This document shows, one piece after another, positions 31,367 through 39,805 of a DNA stretch of 48,775 nt (the first letter of the stretch is position 1; each line of letters opens with the position of its first letter). A program made the translations under genes and the position numbers. This stretch comes from UMGS172 sp045578845. Its GTDB lineage: Bacteria; Bacillota; Clostridia; Oscillospirales; Acutalibacteraceae. The notes under the pieces are model-generated. The model saw only the letters and a list, made by a program, of their open reading frames with translations, was not told the origin of the DNA and did not search any database. The stretch spans positions 1-48,775 of the forward strand of contig JAZNLA010000042.1 of NCBI GenBank assembly GCA_045578845.1, in the 5' to 3' direction.

Positions 31367-33763
31367 ATGTATACTATTAAAGAAATTCACGAACTTATCG
31401 GCGAAAAACTGAAACACAATTTCGGTGTTTCACCCGAACAGGCATCTGACGAACTTTATTACAAAGCAACCGTCTTAGCCGTTCTTGATATTATGTCCAA
31501 AAGACGTGCGGCTTTCAGAGAAGACACATCTAAAAATGAGAGCAAGATGGTTTACTACCTTTCAATGGAGTTTCTTATGGGTCGTTCGCTCAAGAACAAT
31601 CTTTACAACTTGGGCGTAACCTCAACATTTGAAAAAGCACTTGCAAAATACGGTGTAAAACTCGATAACCTTTTCGAGTTAGAGCCTGACGCAGGTCTTG
31701 GCAACGGCGGTCTTGGCCGTCTTGCAGCCTGCTTCTTAGACGGACTCACCTCAAGCGGTTATCCTGCTATGGGTTACTGCATTAAGTATGAATTCGGCAT
31801 TTTCCGTCAAAAATTCGTTGACGGTTGGCAAACCGAAATGCCCGACTTCTGGCTGCCCGGCGGCAGCGTTTGGCTTGTCAAACGCGACGCTTCGGCAGTT
31901 GAGGTTCAGTTTGGCGGAAATGTAAAAGAATCCTGGGACGGCCAACATCACAGCGTTTGGACTGAGGATTACACCGCTGTTCGTGCCGTACCGTATGACC
32001 TTATGGTTGCCGGTGCCGACGGAAAGAGTGTTAATGTTCTCCGTTTGTGGAGTTCGGAAACGCCTACTATTGATATGGCGGCGTTTAATTCGGGCGACTA
32101 TGTTCGTGCTCTTGAAAGGCAGGCTATGAGTGAGGTTATAAGCAAGGTTTTATACCCTGAAGACAATCACCCCGAAGGCAAATCGCTTCGTCTTCGTCAG
32201 CAGTATTTCCTTGTTTCTGCATCTATTCAGGATATTTTACAAAGACATCTCCGCAAATACGGAACACTTGACAACCTGCCCGAAAAGGCGGCTATTCACA
32301 TAAATGATACCCATCCTGCCCTCGTTATCCCCGAACTTATGAGATATTTGCTTGACGAGTGCGGATACAGTTGGGATAAGGCTTGGGACATCGTTTGCCG
32401 TACCACCGCATACACCAACCACACCATTATGCGTGAGGCTTTGGAATGTTGGCAGATTGACCTCTTCCGCGGACTTTTGCCCCGTATATTCCAGATTGTT
32501 ACCGAAATCGACAACCGTTTCAGAGAAAAAATGTGGAATGCAACCCACGACAGCGGCTATGTTGCCCGCACCGCAGTTATTGAGGGCGGCGTTGTTAAAA
32601 TGGCTAACCTTTGCGTTGCTACCTGCCACAGTGTAAACGGTGTTTCAAGACTTCACAGTGACATTCTCAAAGACACATTATTCAACGACTACTACCGTGT
32701 AACACCCGAAAAGTTTACCAACGTTACAAACGGTATTGCGTTCCGCCGTTGGCTCTGTCAGTCCAACCCCGAACTCACAAAACTCATTACCGAATGTATC
32801 GGCGACAAGTTCATTCTTGACAATGCCGCTTTAAAAGAGTTTGAAAAGTTTAAAGATGATAAGGCGGTACTTGAGAAGTTGTCCGCCGTAAAGCGTGCAA
32901 ATAAACTTCGTTTCAGCAATCATGTGAAGACTGAATACGGTGTAAGTTTAGACCCCGATTCAATTTTTGACATGCAGGTGAAACGTCTGCATGAGTATAA
33001 AAGACAGCACCTTAACGCATTGCACATCATTTCTGATTACCTTTACATCAAGGAAAATCCGAATGCAGAGTTTACACCTAAGACCTACATCTTCGGTGCC
33101 AAAGCCGCTCCGGGTTACCACCTTGCAAAACAAATAATCCAAATGATTCAGGCTCTCGGCAAGGTTATTGCCGCTGACCCCGTTGTTAAGGATAAAATTC
33201 GTATTCTGTTCGTTGAAGACTACAGAGTTTCCTTGGCAGAACTTATGATTCCCTCTGCCGACATTTCCGAGCAGATTTCCCTCGCTTCTACCGAAGCCAG
33301 CGGTACCGGTAACATGAAACTTATGCTTAACGGTGCTATCACACTCGGTACAGAAGACGGTGCAAACGTTGAAATTCATGAGGCTGTCGGTGATGATAAT
33401 ATTATCATCTTCGGTATGAAAACACCCGAAGTACTGTCACTTCGCAATCAGTATAACCCGCATGAATACTACAATAACAATCCCAAACTTCGCCGTGCGG
33501 TTGACTTTATTGCAAACGGTATAGGCGGTGTACAGTTCCCCGACCTTGTAAGAGCACTTAAAAACATTGACTTCTACATGGCATTTGCCGACTTCGAAGA
33601 TTACTGTGCCGCTCAAAACAAAGCAACCGAACTTTACCTCGATAAGAACCGTTGGAATAAAATGTCGCTTATCAACATTGCCAACGCAGGTATCTTCTCT
33701 GCCGACCGTTCGATAGACGATTATGCAAAGAAAATTTGGAACGCAAAATCTCTTAACAAGTAA
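31367..33763 (+). CDS. glgP: Glycogen/starch phosphorylase
   Basis: The enzyme releases glucose-1-phosphate from alpha-1,4-glucan ends. At 798 residues it is full length. GLGNGGLGRLAACFLDGL lies near residue 110, and the pyridoxal-phosphate lysine is in ASGTGNMKLMLNG near residue 650. VKRLHEYKRQHLN, PGYHLAKQII and GTEDGANVEI are further family marks. AAAGAGGG precedes the ATG; a TTG one codon upstream is ignored. It is monocistronic between its own promoter and a hairpin, with no glycogen synthesis genes beside it. Confidence 0.97.
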   Translation: MYTIKEIHELIGEKLKHNFGVSPEQASDELYYKATVLAVLDIMSKRRAAFREDTSKNESKMVYYLSMEFLMGRSLKNNLYNLGVTSTFEKALAKYGVKLDNLFELEPDAGLGNGGLGRLAACFLDGLTSSGYPAMGYCIKYEFGIFRQKFVDGWQTEMPDFWLPGGSVWLVKRDASAVEVQFGGNVKESWDGQHHSVWTEDYTAVRAVPYDLMVAGADGKSVNVLRLWSSETPTIDMAAFNSGDYVRALERQAMSEVISKVLYPEDNHPEGKSLRLRQQYFLVSASIQDILQRHLRKYGTLDNLPEKAAIHINDTHPALVIPELMRYLLDECGYSWDKAWDIVCRTTAYTNHTIMREALECWQIDLFRGLLPRIFQIVTEIDNRFREKMWNATHDSGYVARTAVIEGGVVKMANLCVATCHSVNGVSRLHSDILKDTLFNDYYRVTPEKFTNVTNGIAFRRWLCQSNPELTKLITECIGDKFILDNAALKEFEKFKDDKAVLEKLSAVKRANKLRFSNHVKTEYGVSLDPDSIFDMQVKRLHEYKRQHLNALHIISDYLYIKENPNAEFTPKTYIFGAKAAPGYHLAKQIIQMIQALGKVIAADPVVKDKIRILFVEDYRVSLAELMIPSADISEQISLASTEASGTGNMKLMLNGAITLGTEDGANVEIHEAVGDDNIIIFGMKTPEVLSLRNQYNPHEYYNNNPKLRRAVDFIANGIGGVQFPDLVRALKNIDFYMAFADFEDYCAAQNKATELYLDKNRWNKMSLINIANAGIFSADRSIDDYAKKIWNAKSLNK

Positions 33764-33783
33764 CTTAACGGAACATCCTTTCA

Positions 33784-33826
33784 AAAATCCCCCGCCGATT
33801 GACTTTAGTCGGCAGGGGATTTTAGT
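33784..33826. terminator. Bidirectional terminator, glgP / ABC ATPase
   Basis: AAATCCCC pairs with GGGGATTT, then after one mismatch GCCGA with TCGGC, around a 10-nt loop. T-tracts or A-tracts flank both sides. Confidence 0.8.
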
Positions 33827-33835
33827 TGTAAGTTT

Positions 33836-34582
33836 TTAATATGAAGTTAAAAATGCTTTAAGACGTTCTGATTTGGGATTGTCAAACACCTCTTTAGGCG
33901 TTCCCATTTCATTTATAACACCATCGTCCATGAAAATTACGGTATCCGAAACATCTTTTGCAAAGCCCATTTCGTGTGTAACCACTATCATGGTCATGTG
34001 CCCGTCAGCGAGCGAGCGGATAACCTTTAAAACCTCGCCCGTAAGTTCGGGATCGAGTGCCGAAGTAGGCTCGTCAAAACACAAAATTTCAGGGTCGAGT
34101 GCCAATGCTCTTGCTATGGCAACACGCTGTTGCTGACCGCCTGACAGTTCGCACGGATAACTGTTTTCCTTGCCTAAAAGACCGACGCTTTCTATTAAAT
34201 CCATCGCTCTTTTTTTATTTTCTTCAACCGTACCTTTTTTAAGCAAATTGGGTGCAAGCGTTATATTTTCGAGCACCGTATACTGCGGAAACAAATTAAA
34301 TGACTGAAAAACAAGACCGAAATGAAGCCTGCGTTCACGAAGTTCAGCATCGGTTGTGCGGGAATGCTCATTAGCATCAAAAATTATCTTTCCGTCAACC
34401 GTAAAGTAACCGCCGTCGGCAAATTCAAGCGAATTCAGACAACGAAGCAGTGTGGTTTTACCGCTGCCAGACGAGCCGATTATGGACAGTACCTGTCCTT
34501 TTTCAAGCGAAAAATCAATGCCTTTTAAAACTTCGGTTTTACCGAAACTTTTAGTAAGACCTTTTACTTCAAGCAAAGCCAT
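33836..34582 (-). CDS. Polar amino-acid ABC transporter, ATP-binding protein
   Basis: This 248-residue ATPase drives amino-acid uptake (GlnQ/HisP group). Walker A GSSGSGKTTLLRCLN lies near residues 36-50. The signature LSGGQQQRVAIARALA and Walker B ILCFDEPTSALDPE are clear, with the D-loop and switch histidine in VVTHEMGFAKDVSD. It is the last gene of the binding protein, permease, ATPase set, 13 bases after the permease. Confidence 0.94.
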   Translation of the reverse strand: MALLEVKGLTKSFGKTEVLKGIDFSLEKGQVLSIIGSSGSGKTTLLRCLNSLEFADGGYFTVDGKIIFDANEHSRTTDAELRERRLHFGLVFQSFNLFPQYTVLENITLAPNLLKKGTVEENKKRAMDLIESVGLLGKENSYPCELSGGQQQRVAIARALALDPEILCFDEPTSALDPELTGEVLKVIRSLADGHMTMIVVTHEMGFAKDVSDTVIFMDDGVINEMGTPKEVFDNPKSERLKAFLTSY

Positions 34583-34595
34583 CGTACTGCCCTCC

Positions 34596-35321
34596 TTAAT
34601 CTCTGAAATAACTTAATTTCTTTTCAAGTTTACCCAAAAGAACTGTAAGCAAACCTACAAACAAAAGATAAAACACACCAGTATAAAAAAGAGGCCATAC
34701 AAGTGCTTTAGTTGCGGCAAGTTCCTGTGCTTGCTTTATAATTTCGGGTATCATAATACAGTTTGCAAGTGCCGTATCCTTAATAAGTGTGATTATTTCA
34801 TTTGACATTGGCGGTACAATTCGTTTTACGACCTGCTTTAAAACTATTTTTTTGAAAACCTGCGATTTTGTCAGTCCCAAAACATAACCCGCTTCATACT
34901 GGCCTTTTTGTATGCTCTCAATACCGCCGCGGTAAATCTCTGAAAAATAGCAAGCGTAATTTACTGTAAACGCAATTAGCACCGAAACAAGTCCGCCCGC
35001 ATTTATCATTAACATTCTTAAAAGTCCGTCAGACGGAACAGTGAAGTTGCCTATTATGTATCGGTCTATATTGGCAAAAATCGGCGTATCAAAAAGCAAC
35101 CCCGGCACATAGTAAATTATAAAAATCTGCAGCATAAGAGGAATACCTCTTACTATCCAAACAACCGTTTTGGCTATAAACTTTACGGGTTTAAAACGGC
35201 TCATTGAACAAAACGCTATGGGAAGACCTAACGGTATGCCTAAGATAAGGGTTACGGTAAAGATTATAAGCGAAAAAACAAATCCGTTTGCCAAAAAAGA
35301 TGTAATTTCAAGAAAACTCAT
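34596..35321 (-). CDS. Polar amino-acid ABC transporter, permease
   Basis: The 241-residue inner membrane permease belongs to the HisMQ type, with about five helices. The coupling loop is YRGGIESIQKGQYEAGYVLG, the site that contacts the ATPase, and PPMSNEIITLIKDTAL follows. A single permease gene implies a homodimer. It lies between the binding-protein gene, from which a stem-loop separates it, and the ATPase. Confidence 0.93.
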   Translation of the reverse strand: MSFLEITSFLANGFVFSLIIFTVTLILGIPLGLPIAFCSMSRFKPVKFIAKTVVWIVRGIPLMLQIFIIYYVPGLLFDTPIFANIDRYIIGNFTVPSDGLLRMLMINAGGLVSVLIAFTVNYACYFSEIYRGGIESIQKGQYEAGYVLGLTKSQVFKKIVLKQVVKRIVPPMSNEIITLIKDTALANCIMIPEIIKQAQELAATKALVWPLFYTGVFYLLFVGLLTVLLGKLEKKLSYFRD

Positions 35322-35355
35322 AGGTTATAACTCCAAAATCTCTATACATAACTTT

Positions 35356-35382
35356 TGCTGACGGAAAAAATTTCCGTCAGCA
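35356..35382 (-). other. Intercistronic stem-loop, binding protein / permease
   Basis: TGCTGACGGAAA pairs with its complement in a perfect 12-bp stem with a 3-nt loop. No T-run follows on the minus strand. Such hairpins in ABC operons commonly protect the upstream binding-protein mRNA so that it is made in excess. Confidence 0.6.
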
Positions 35383-35412
35383 TAGTTTGATAAACTTTAG
35401 TTTTTAATGCTG

Positions 35413-36225
35413 TTACTGTGCGGTCGCCGCAACTACCTTTTGATTGGTAAAATCAGTAACAACGGAATTGCCGAGACCGTACTTTTCAGCCAAAGTCATT
35501 AAAGTTCCGTCTTCGCCTAACTTTTCAAGTTCGGCATTTACCTTTTCGGTAAGGTCACTGCCCTTTTTGAAACCGATTGCATAGTACTCAAGGTCGCTAT
35601 TTAAACCGTCAACGATTTTAAGGTCGGCATAGTCACCCTTACCGCAGTAACTTTTTGCAAGTTGAACGTCAACAACCGCAAACTCAGCAGTGCCGGAATT
35701 AACAGCCAAAAGACCGTCGGTTTGTTTGGTAACAACCTTAATCTCTGCACCTTCAAAACCTTTTGCATAAGTTTCGCCGGCAGAACCGCTTTCGGCAATA
35801 CCGATTTTACCGTTAAGGTCGGTAGCGGCAGCAATGGCAGATGTAGTTTTAACAACAACAGCCTGCTCATTTTCCATGTATCTGTAAGTAAAATCTACCT
35901 TTTCGGCACGTTGAACACCGTCTTCTTTATCGGCAGTGTTACAGGTAAAACCGTTCCAAATACAGTCTATAGTACCTGAATTAAGGTCAGTATATTTATT
36001 TTCCCATTTGATTTCTTTAAAAATAACCTTGTAACCTAAGTTACCGAAAACTTTTTCGGCAAGTTCTGTATCGAAACCGATAAGATTACCGTCGGCATCT
36101 TTATAGTTCATAGGCTCATAAATAGTGTACCCGACAACGATTGACTCTTCACCGCAGGCGGCAAATGACATCACACAGAAAACAAGTGCGAGCATAAGAC
36201 AAAGAATTTTTGCAAATTTTTTCAT
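35413..36225 (-). CDS. Amino-acid ABC transporter substrate-binding lipoprotein
   Basis: The protein has a lipoprotein signal (lipobox MSFAACG) and is a type-II periplasmic-binding-protein fold of 270 residues. Features are YEPMNYKDADGNLIGFDTEL at the start of the mature protein, then IDCIWNGFTCN and the closing helix LGEDGTLMTLAEKYGLG. It should bind a polar amino acid outside the membrane and deliver it to the permease. The frame extends to a TTG at 36243, but the ATG at 36225 with AAGAGGG upstream is chosen. Substrate (Arg, Gln or cystine) cannot be told. Confidence 0.93.
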   Translation of the reverse strand: MKKFAKILCLMLALVFCVMSFAACGEESIVVGYTIYEPMNYKDADGNLIGFDTELAEKVFGNLGYKVIFKEIKWENKYTDLNSGTIDCIWNGFTCNTADKEDGVQRAEKVDFTYRYMENEQAVVVKTTSAIAAATDLNGKIGIAESGSAGETYAKGFEGAEIKVVTKQTDGLLAVNSGTAEFAVVDVQLAKSYCGKGDYADLKIVDGLNSDLEYYAIGFKKGSDLTEKVNAELEKLGEDGTLMTLAEKYGLGNSVVTDFTNQKVVAATAQ

Positions 36226-36283
36226 AATATGTACCCTCTTCAATAAATTTTATTCTAATTTAGCACCCCTTGGCACTTTAGCG

Positions 36284-36319
36284 TAGTAATATACTAACAC
36301 GATAATACCAAGTTGTCAA
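36284..36319 (-). promoter_or_regulatory. Strong promoter of the ABC operon with a dyad at the -10
   Basis: On the minus strand a perfect TTGACA, a 17-base spacer and TAGTAT are seen (36291-36319). A dyad TAGTA-ATA-TACTA (36284-36296) covers the -10 and start region, a position suited to repression. Confidence 0.65.
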
Positions 36320-36348
36320 GTATTATTTTAAAAACTGTTAAATTTTAG

Positions 36349-36377
36349 TTGCAATTCGGGGCGTTTTGTGGTACATT
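36349..36377 (+). promoter_or_regulatory. Predicted sigma-A promoter, alpha-L-fucosidase
   Basis: TTGCAA, a 17-base spacer and TACATT lie 53 bases before the fucosidase start. Confidence 0.5.
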
Positions 36378-36430
36378 TTTCTAAAAGGATGCTTATCTTT
36401 ATAACTGTAATTTTCGAAAGGAATTTTATT

Positions 36431-37660
36431 ATGATTATTGAACAACGTATTTTGGATTTTGAAAAATTAGGTTTCGGTATGTTCGTGCATTTCGGACTCT
36501 ACAGTATTCTCGGAAAAGGCGAATGGGCGAAGCGTATACTTCACGTTCCCGACGAAGAATATGAACCGATGGCTAAAGAGTTTAATCCAAAAAAAGACTG
36601 GGCTGAAAATCTTGTTGCAACAGCCAAAAAGGCAGGTTGCCGTTACATAACACTTACCACCCGCCATCACGACGGCTATTCTCTTTATGATACTAAAGGT
36701 CTTAACGACTACGACGCACCTCATTCATGCGGCAGAGATTTGGTAAAGGAGTTTGTTGATGCCTGCCGCGAGGCCGACATTATCCCCTTTTTCTATCACA
36801 CTTTACTTGACTGGCGTGAAAAGTCCTACGAAGAGAACTTCCCCGAATATTTAAAGTACTTGCGTGAAAGCGTAAAACTCCTTTGCACCAACTACGGTGA
36901 AATCGGAGGAATTTGGTTTGACGGCAAATGGAACAAAAAGGAAGCCGACTGGGAAGAAGATGCCCTTTACGGCATGATTAGACAGTATCAACCCAACGCT
37001 ATGATAATCAACAATACCGGCGTAAATTGCCGAGGTGAATTAGGTCATATTGAACTTGACAGTGTTACTTTCGAGCAAGGCCGTCCTACTGCTCTTAACA
37101 TGGAAGGTGCACCCAAATACATTGCATCCGAGATGTGCGAAACCATGGCAGGTCTTTGGGGATACGGTTTCTACGATTTAAATTACAAAAACCCCGAACG
37201 TCTTATCAAAGACCTTTGTGTATGCAGAAGAAACAGAGCAAATCTTCTTCTTAACATCGGTCCCAAGGGCGACGGCAGTTTAAGACCTTTGGACACAGAG
37301 ATTTTTGAATGTGTAGGCACATGGGTTTCATATTATGATGAGGCTTTACACGATGCAATGCCTACCGATATTGTAATCGAAAACAAACCCGACAACTTCA
37401 TTTTAAAAGATGGCAAAAACTACTACCTGTTCTGTGTTGATATCGGCATGGGCGGTGACGGTAACGTTGTTGTTTGGAGCGGTGATAAGGACAAACTTTG
37501 CAAGTTCGACTTTAGCGAGAAAATCAAAAATGTCACATGGCTTGAAGACGGCAGTGAAGTTAAATACAGTCAAGAAAACGGCAAGGTTGAGTTACTTGCG
37601 GCACCCTTTAAATACGGTACAAACCTTATTGTCAGAATCGCAAAAATCGAAACCGAATAA
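36431..37660 (+). CDS. Alpha-L-fucosidase (GH29)
   Basis: The enzyme releases L-fucose from glycans. GH29 marks are GFGMFVHFGLYSILG at residues 14-28, the TRHHDGYSL segment at 78-85, and the probable nucleophile Asp164 in GGIWFDGKW. At 409 residues it is a compact catalytic domain without signal peptide or binding modules, so it should act in the cytoplasm on imported fuco-oligosaccharides. The ATG at 36431 with GAAAGGA upstream is chosen over a frame opening at 36368. The class II aldolase 92 bases downstream ties it to deoxysugar catabolism. Confidence 0.88.
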   Translation: MIIEQRILDFEKLGFGMFVHFGLYSILGKGEWAKRILHVPDEEYEPMAKEFNPKKDWAENLVATAKKAGCRYITLTTRHHDGYSLYDTKGLNDYDAPHSCGRDLVKEFVDACREADIIPFFYHTLLDWREKSYEENFPEYLKYLRESVKLLCTNYGEIGGIWFDGKWNKKEADWEEDALYGMIRQYQPNAMIINNTGVNCRGELGHIELDSVTFEQGRPTALNMEGAPKYIASEMCETMAGLWGYGFYDLNYKNPERLIKDLCVCRRNRANLLLNIGPKGDGSLRPLDTEIFECVGTWVSYYDEALHDAMPTDIVIENKPDNFILKDGKNYYLFCVDIGMGGDGNVVVWSGDKDKLCKFDFSEKIKNVTWLEDGSEVKYSQENGKVELLAAPFKYGTNLIVRIAKIETE

Positions 37661-37673
37661 AACTTAAGTATTA

Positions 37674-37697
37674 CACTTTAATTCTGTCAAAGCAGAA
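37674..37697 (+). other. Stem-loop between fucosidase and aldolase
   Basis: CACTTTAATTCTG pairs with CAGAAAAATTAAGTG with small bulges around a 6-nt loop. No T-run follows. It is a possible processing or stability element between two co-transcribed genes. Confidence 0.35.
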
Positions 37698-37752
37698 AAA
37701 TTAAGTGATGCTATAAAAACCATGGGTAAACTTTGAAAGGTGGAAAATAAAA

Positions 37753-38403
37753 ATGGGCAAGTTAGAATTCAAAAAAGAAGTAGTTCAGTACGCTAAACTA
37801 CTCGAAGCAAAGGGATTGGTTAATCCTGTCGAGGGTAACATTTCAGTTTATGACCGTGAAAACGACGAATTGTACATCACTCCGTCGGCCGTTCGCAAGT
37901 CATTCTTGACCGAAAATATGGTTGCAGTTTTAAAAGACGGCAAACAAATTGACGGCGATAAAAAATATTCCAGTGAGGTTTTACTTCACTATGAAGCATT
38001 AAAAGCAAGACCTGACTGTGACGCCGTTGTTCACGTTCACGCTCCCTACATGACTGCTTATGCATACTGCGGAAAAGACATTGAACTTAAATGTTCAACC
38101 ACATTTGCACTTTTGTTTGAAAAAATCCCCTGCATTCCTTACGGCGAAGCAAACACAATACATATCGCTGACGGTTTAGCCGATGCTATTAAGACCTGTG
38201 ACATCGTTCTTTTGGGCAATCATGGTGTTGTTGCAGTCGGTAAAACACTTGAAGATGCAGTTAAAATTGTTGAGGCAGCCGAAGAAGTTCTTAAAATTTA
38301 TGAATTAACCAAGACAATCGGCCCCGTTCTTGACATTCCCGACGACAAGTATGAGCATTTGCTCGACAACCACCCCGCAAGCAAGAGAAACAGATATAAA
38401 TAA
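37753..38403 (+). CDS. Class II aldolase, L-fuculose-phosphate aldolase type
   Basis: This zinc aldolase of 216 residues cleaves a ketose-1-phosphate to dihydroxyacetone phosphate and a short aldehyde (lactaldehyde from fuculose-1-P, glycolaldehyde from ribulose-1-P). Catalytic Glu75 in KYSSEVLLHY, zinc ligands His94 and His96 in VVHVHAPY and His157 in LLGNHGVVAVG match FucA. Ribulose-5-P epimerases share this fold, but the residues fit the aldolase better. GAAAGGTGG precedes the ATG. It is the last gene of the rightward pair and faces the kinase across a shared terminator. Confidence 0.85.
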   Translation: MGKLEFKKEVVQYAKLLEAKGLVNPVEGNISVYDRENDELYITPSAVRKSFLTENMVAVLKDGKQIDGDKKYSSEVLLHYEALKARPDCDAVVHVHAPYMTAYAYCGKDIELKCSTTFALLFEKIPCIPYGEANTIHIADGLADAIKTCDIVLLGNHGVVAVGKTLEDAVKIVEAAEEVLKIYELTKTIGPVLDIPDDKYEHLLDNHPASKRNRYK

Positions 38404-38416
38404 TTCTTTTGAAAAC

Positions 38417-38455
38417 AAAACTGCGGCAAGGAAAATTCCTTGCCGCAGTTTTTAT
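38417..38455. terminator. Bidirectional terminator, aldolase / FGGY kinase
   Basis: AAAACTGCGGCAAGGAA pairs perfectly with its complement around a 2-base gap in the sequence (the innermost pairs will open), with T-runs on the exits. It ends both converging sugar operons. Confidence 0.9.
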
Positions 38456-38464
38456 TTGTTTTAA

Positions 38465-39805
38465 TTATACATTTTTAACTTGGAAATTCATTTTAGAGAA
38501 CGAGTCTTTTTCGTTTTCAAAAATTCCAACGCCGATACCTGCAAGCATAGCGGCACCGACCGCACCGGCTGACTCGCCGTTTATAACCTTAACATCGCGT
38601 TCAATTATTTCGGAAATAACCTTTACGCAAACGGGAGAATTTGTTATACCGCCAATCATAGTAAGGGTATTAACCTTAAGTCCTTTTTCTTCCGCTATGG
38701 CAATATTCTCTTTAACAAGTTCTGCCGCCGCCTCATAAAGTGCACGTGCTATATCGCATTTTGAATAATCGGAAAGGTCTTTGTATTCATTTGCATTCAA
38801 ATCAATTTTAAGTCCGTTACAGCCAAGGCTTGACTGCAATATAAGTTCATCAAGTTCTCTGTGAGATATTTCACCGAGATAATGATGTCTATTGGCACTG
38901 ATTTTCTCACTTACAGAGGTCAGCGAACTCATTACGCAATAAGGTGCACCGCTAAGCATAAATCTGTCAACCAAAAGACCGGTTTTTATTGCCTCTTCTC
39001 TGCTTTCCACAGGGAAAAATTCAACCCAAGATGTTCCGCAAGAAAGCAACATATCGCCGCTTTCATAAACACCGGCACCGACTGCACCCGACGGATGGTC
39101 GAAACTGCCCAAAACTACCGCGGTATCCTTTGACAGTTTAAGTCCTTCATTTTCTATAACGTTGCCGAGAACGGTACCTTTATTGTAAACTTTAGGCAAC
39201 TGTGCTTCGCTGATACCTAATTTTTCAAGCATTTTGGCATTATATACACCTTTTGCTTGGTCAAGAAGATAAAACGGTGTCGCCATGGAATGAGAAATAC
39301 CGAACTTTCCGCAAAGTTTAAAGTTTAAATACTCAGCCGCCATGCAAATCATTTTAGATTTTTCTAAAAGTTCGCTTTCATTACTTTTAAGCCAAGGCAA
39401 ATATGCTACGGGAAAACCGTTTAGCACAGGCCAACCGACTGTATTATAAACTTCGGCACATTCTTCTTCGGTATAAAACGTTTCATACTTGCTTTGGTCA
39501 ACCGAAGTTTGCCAACCGACAATATCATACATGGGTTCAAGATTTTCGTCAAGAAAAACCAGACTGCCTGCTGCACAGCAAGAGCCGATAGCAAAAATTT
39601 TACCGCCTTCGGGCAACTTTTCCGCAAGCATGTTAATTACCGAGAAACAACAGTCAATAAACTCATTGGGTTTGAGCAGTCGCTCAGTGCCGTTGTTGTG
39701 ATAATTAAACGAACCGCTTTTGGTTGCAATAATTTCGCCGCTAACGGACAGTAAAACGCCTTTCACGGCAGAAGTGCCAATATCAAGACCGATTAAACAG
39801 TTCAT
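38465..39805 (-). CDS. FGGY-family carbohydrate kinase
   Basis: The kinase phosphorylates a ketose, probably the product of the isomerase two genes upstream. N-terminal phosphate loop GLDIGTSAVKGVLLS is at residues 6-20. The catalytic Asp is in GSFDHPSGAVGAGV, the second phosphate motif is LSCGTSW, and the adenosine region is MIGGITNSPVCVKV. At 446 residues it is a little shorter than fuculokinase or xylulokinase. It is the last gene of the leftward operon; its ATG overlaps the amidohydrolase stop (TAATG). The substrate is inferred from context only. Confidence 0.87.
   Translation of the reverse strand: MNCLIGLDIGTSAVKGVLLSVSGEIIATKSGSFNYHNNGTERLLKPNEFIDCCFSVINMLAEKLPEGGKIFAIGSCCAAGSLVFLDENLEPMYDIVGWQTSVDQSKYETFYTEEECAEVYNTVGWPVLNGFPVAYLPWLKSNESELLEKSKMICMAAEYLNFKLCGKFGISHSMATPFYLLDQAKGVYNAKMLEKLGISEAQLPKVYNKGTVLGNVIENEGLKLSKDTAVVLGSFDHPSGAVGAGVYESGDMLLSCGTSWVEFFPVESREEAIKTGLLVDRFMLSGAPYCVMSSLTSVSEKISANRHHYLGEISHRELDELILQSSLGCNGLKIDLNANEYKDLSDYSKCDIARALYEAAAELVKENIAIAEEKGLKVNTLTMIGGITNSPVCVKVISEIIERDVKVINGESAGAVGAAMLAGIGVGIFENEKDSFSKMNFQVKNV

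Noticed and set aside
33836..36225. ABC transporter as the sugar importer of the neighbouring sugar locus
   Set aside because: Single permease, GlnQ-type ATPase and amino-acid-type binding protein all indicate polar amino acids; it also has its own promoter.
36226..36430. Possible riboswitch or T-box in the leaders around the amino-acid importer and fucosidase
   Set aside because: No conserved riboswitch core, specifier or antiterminator structure could be recognised.
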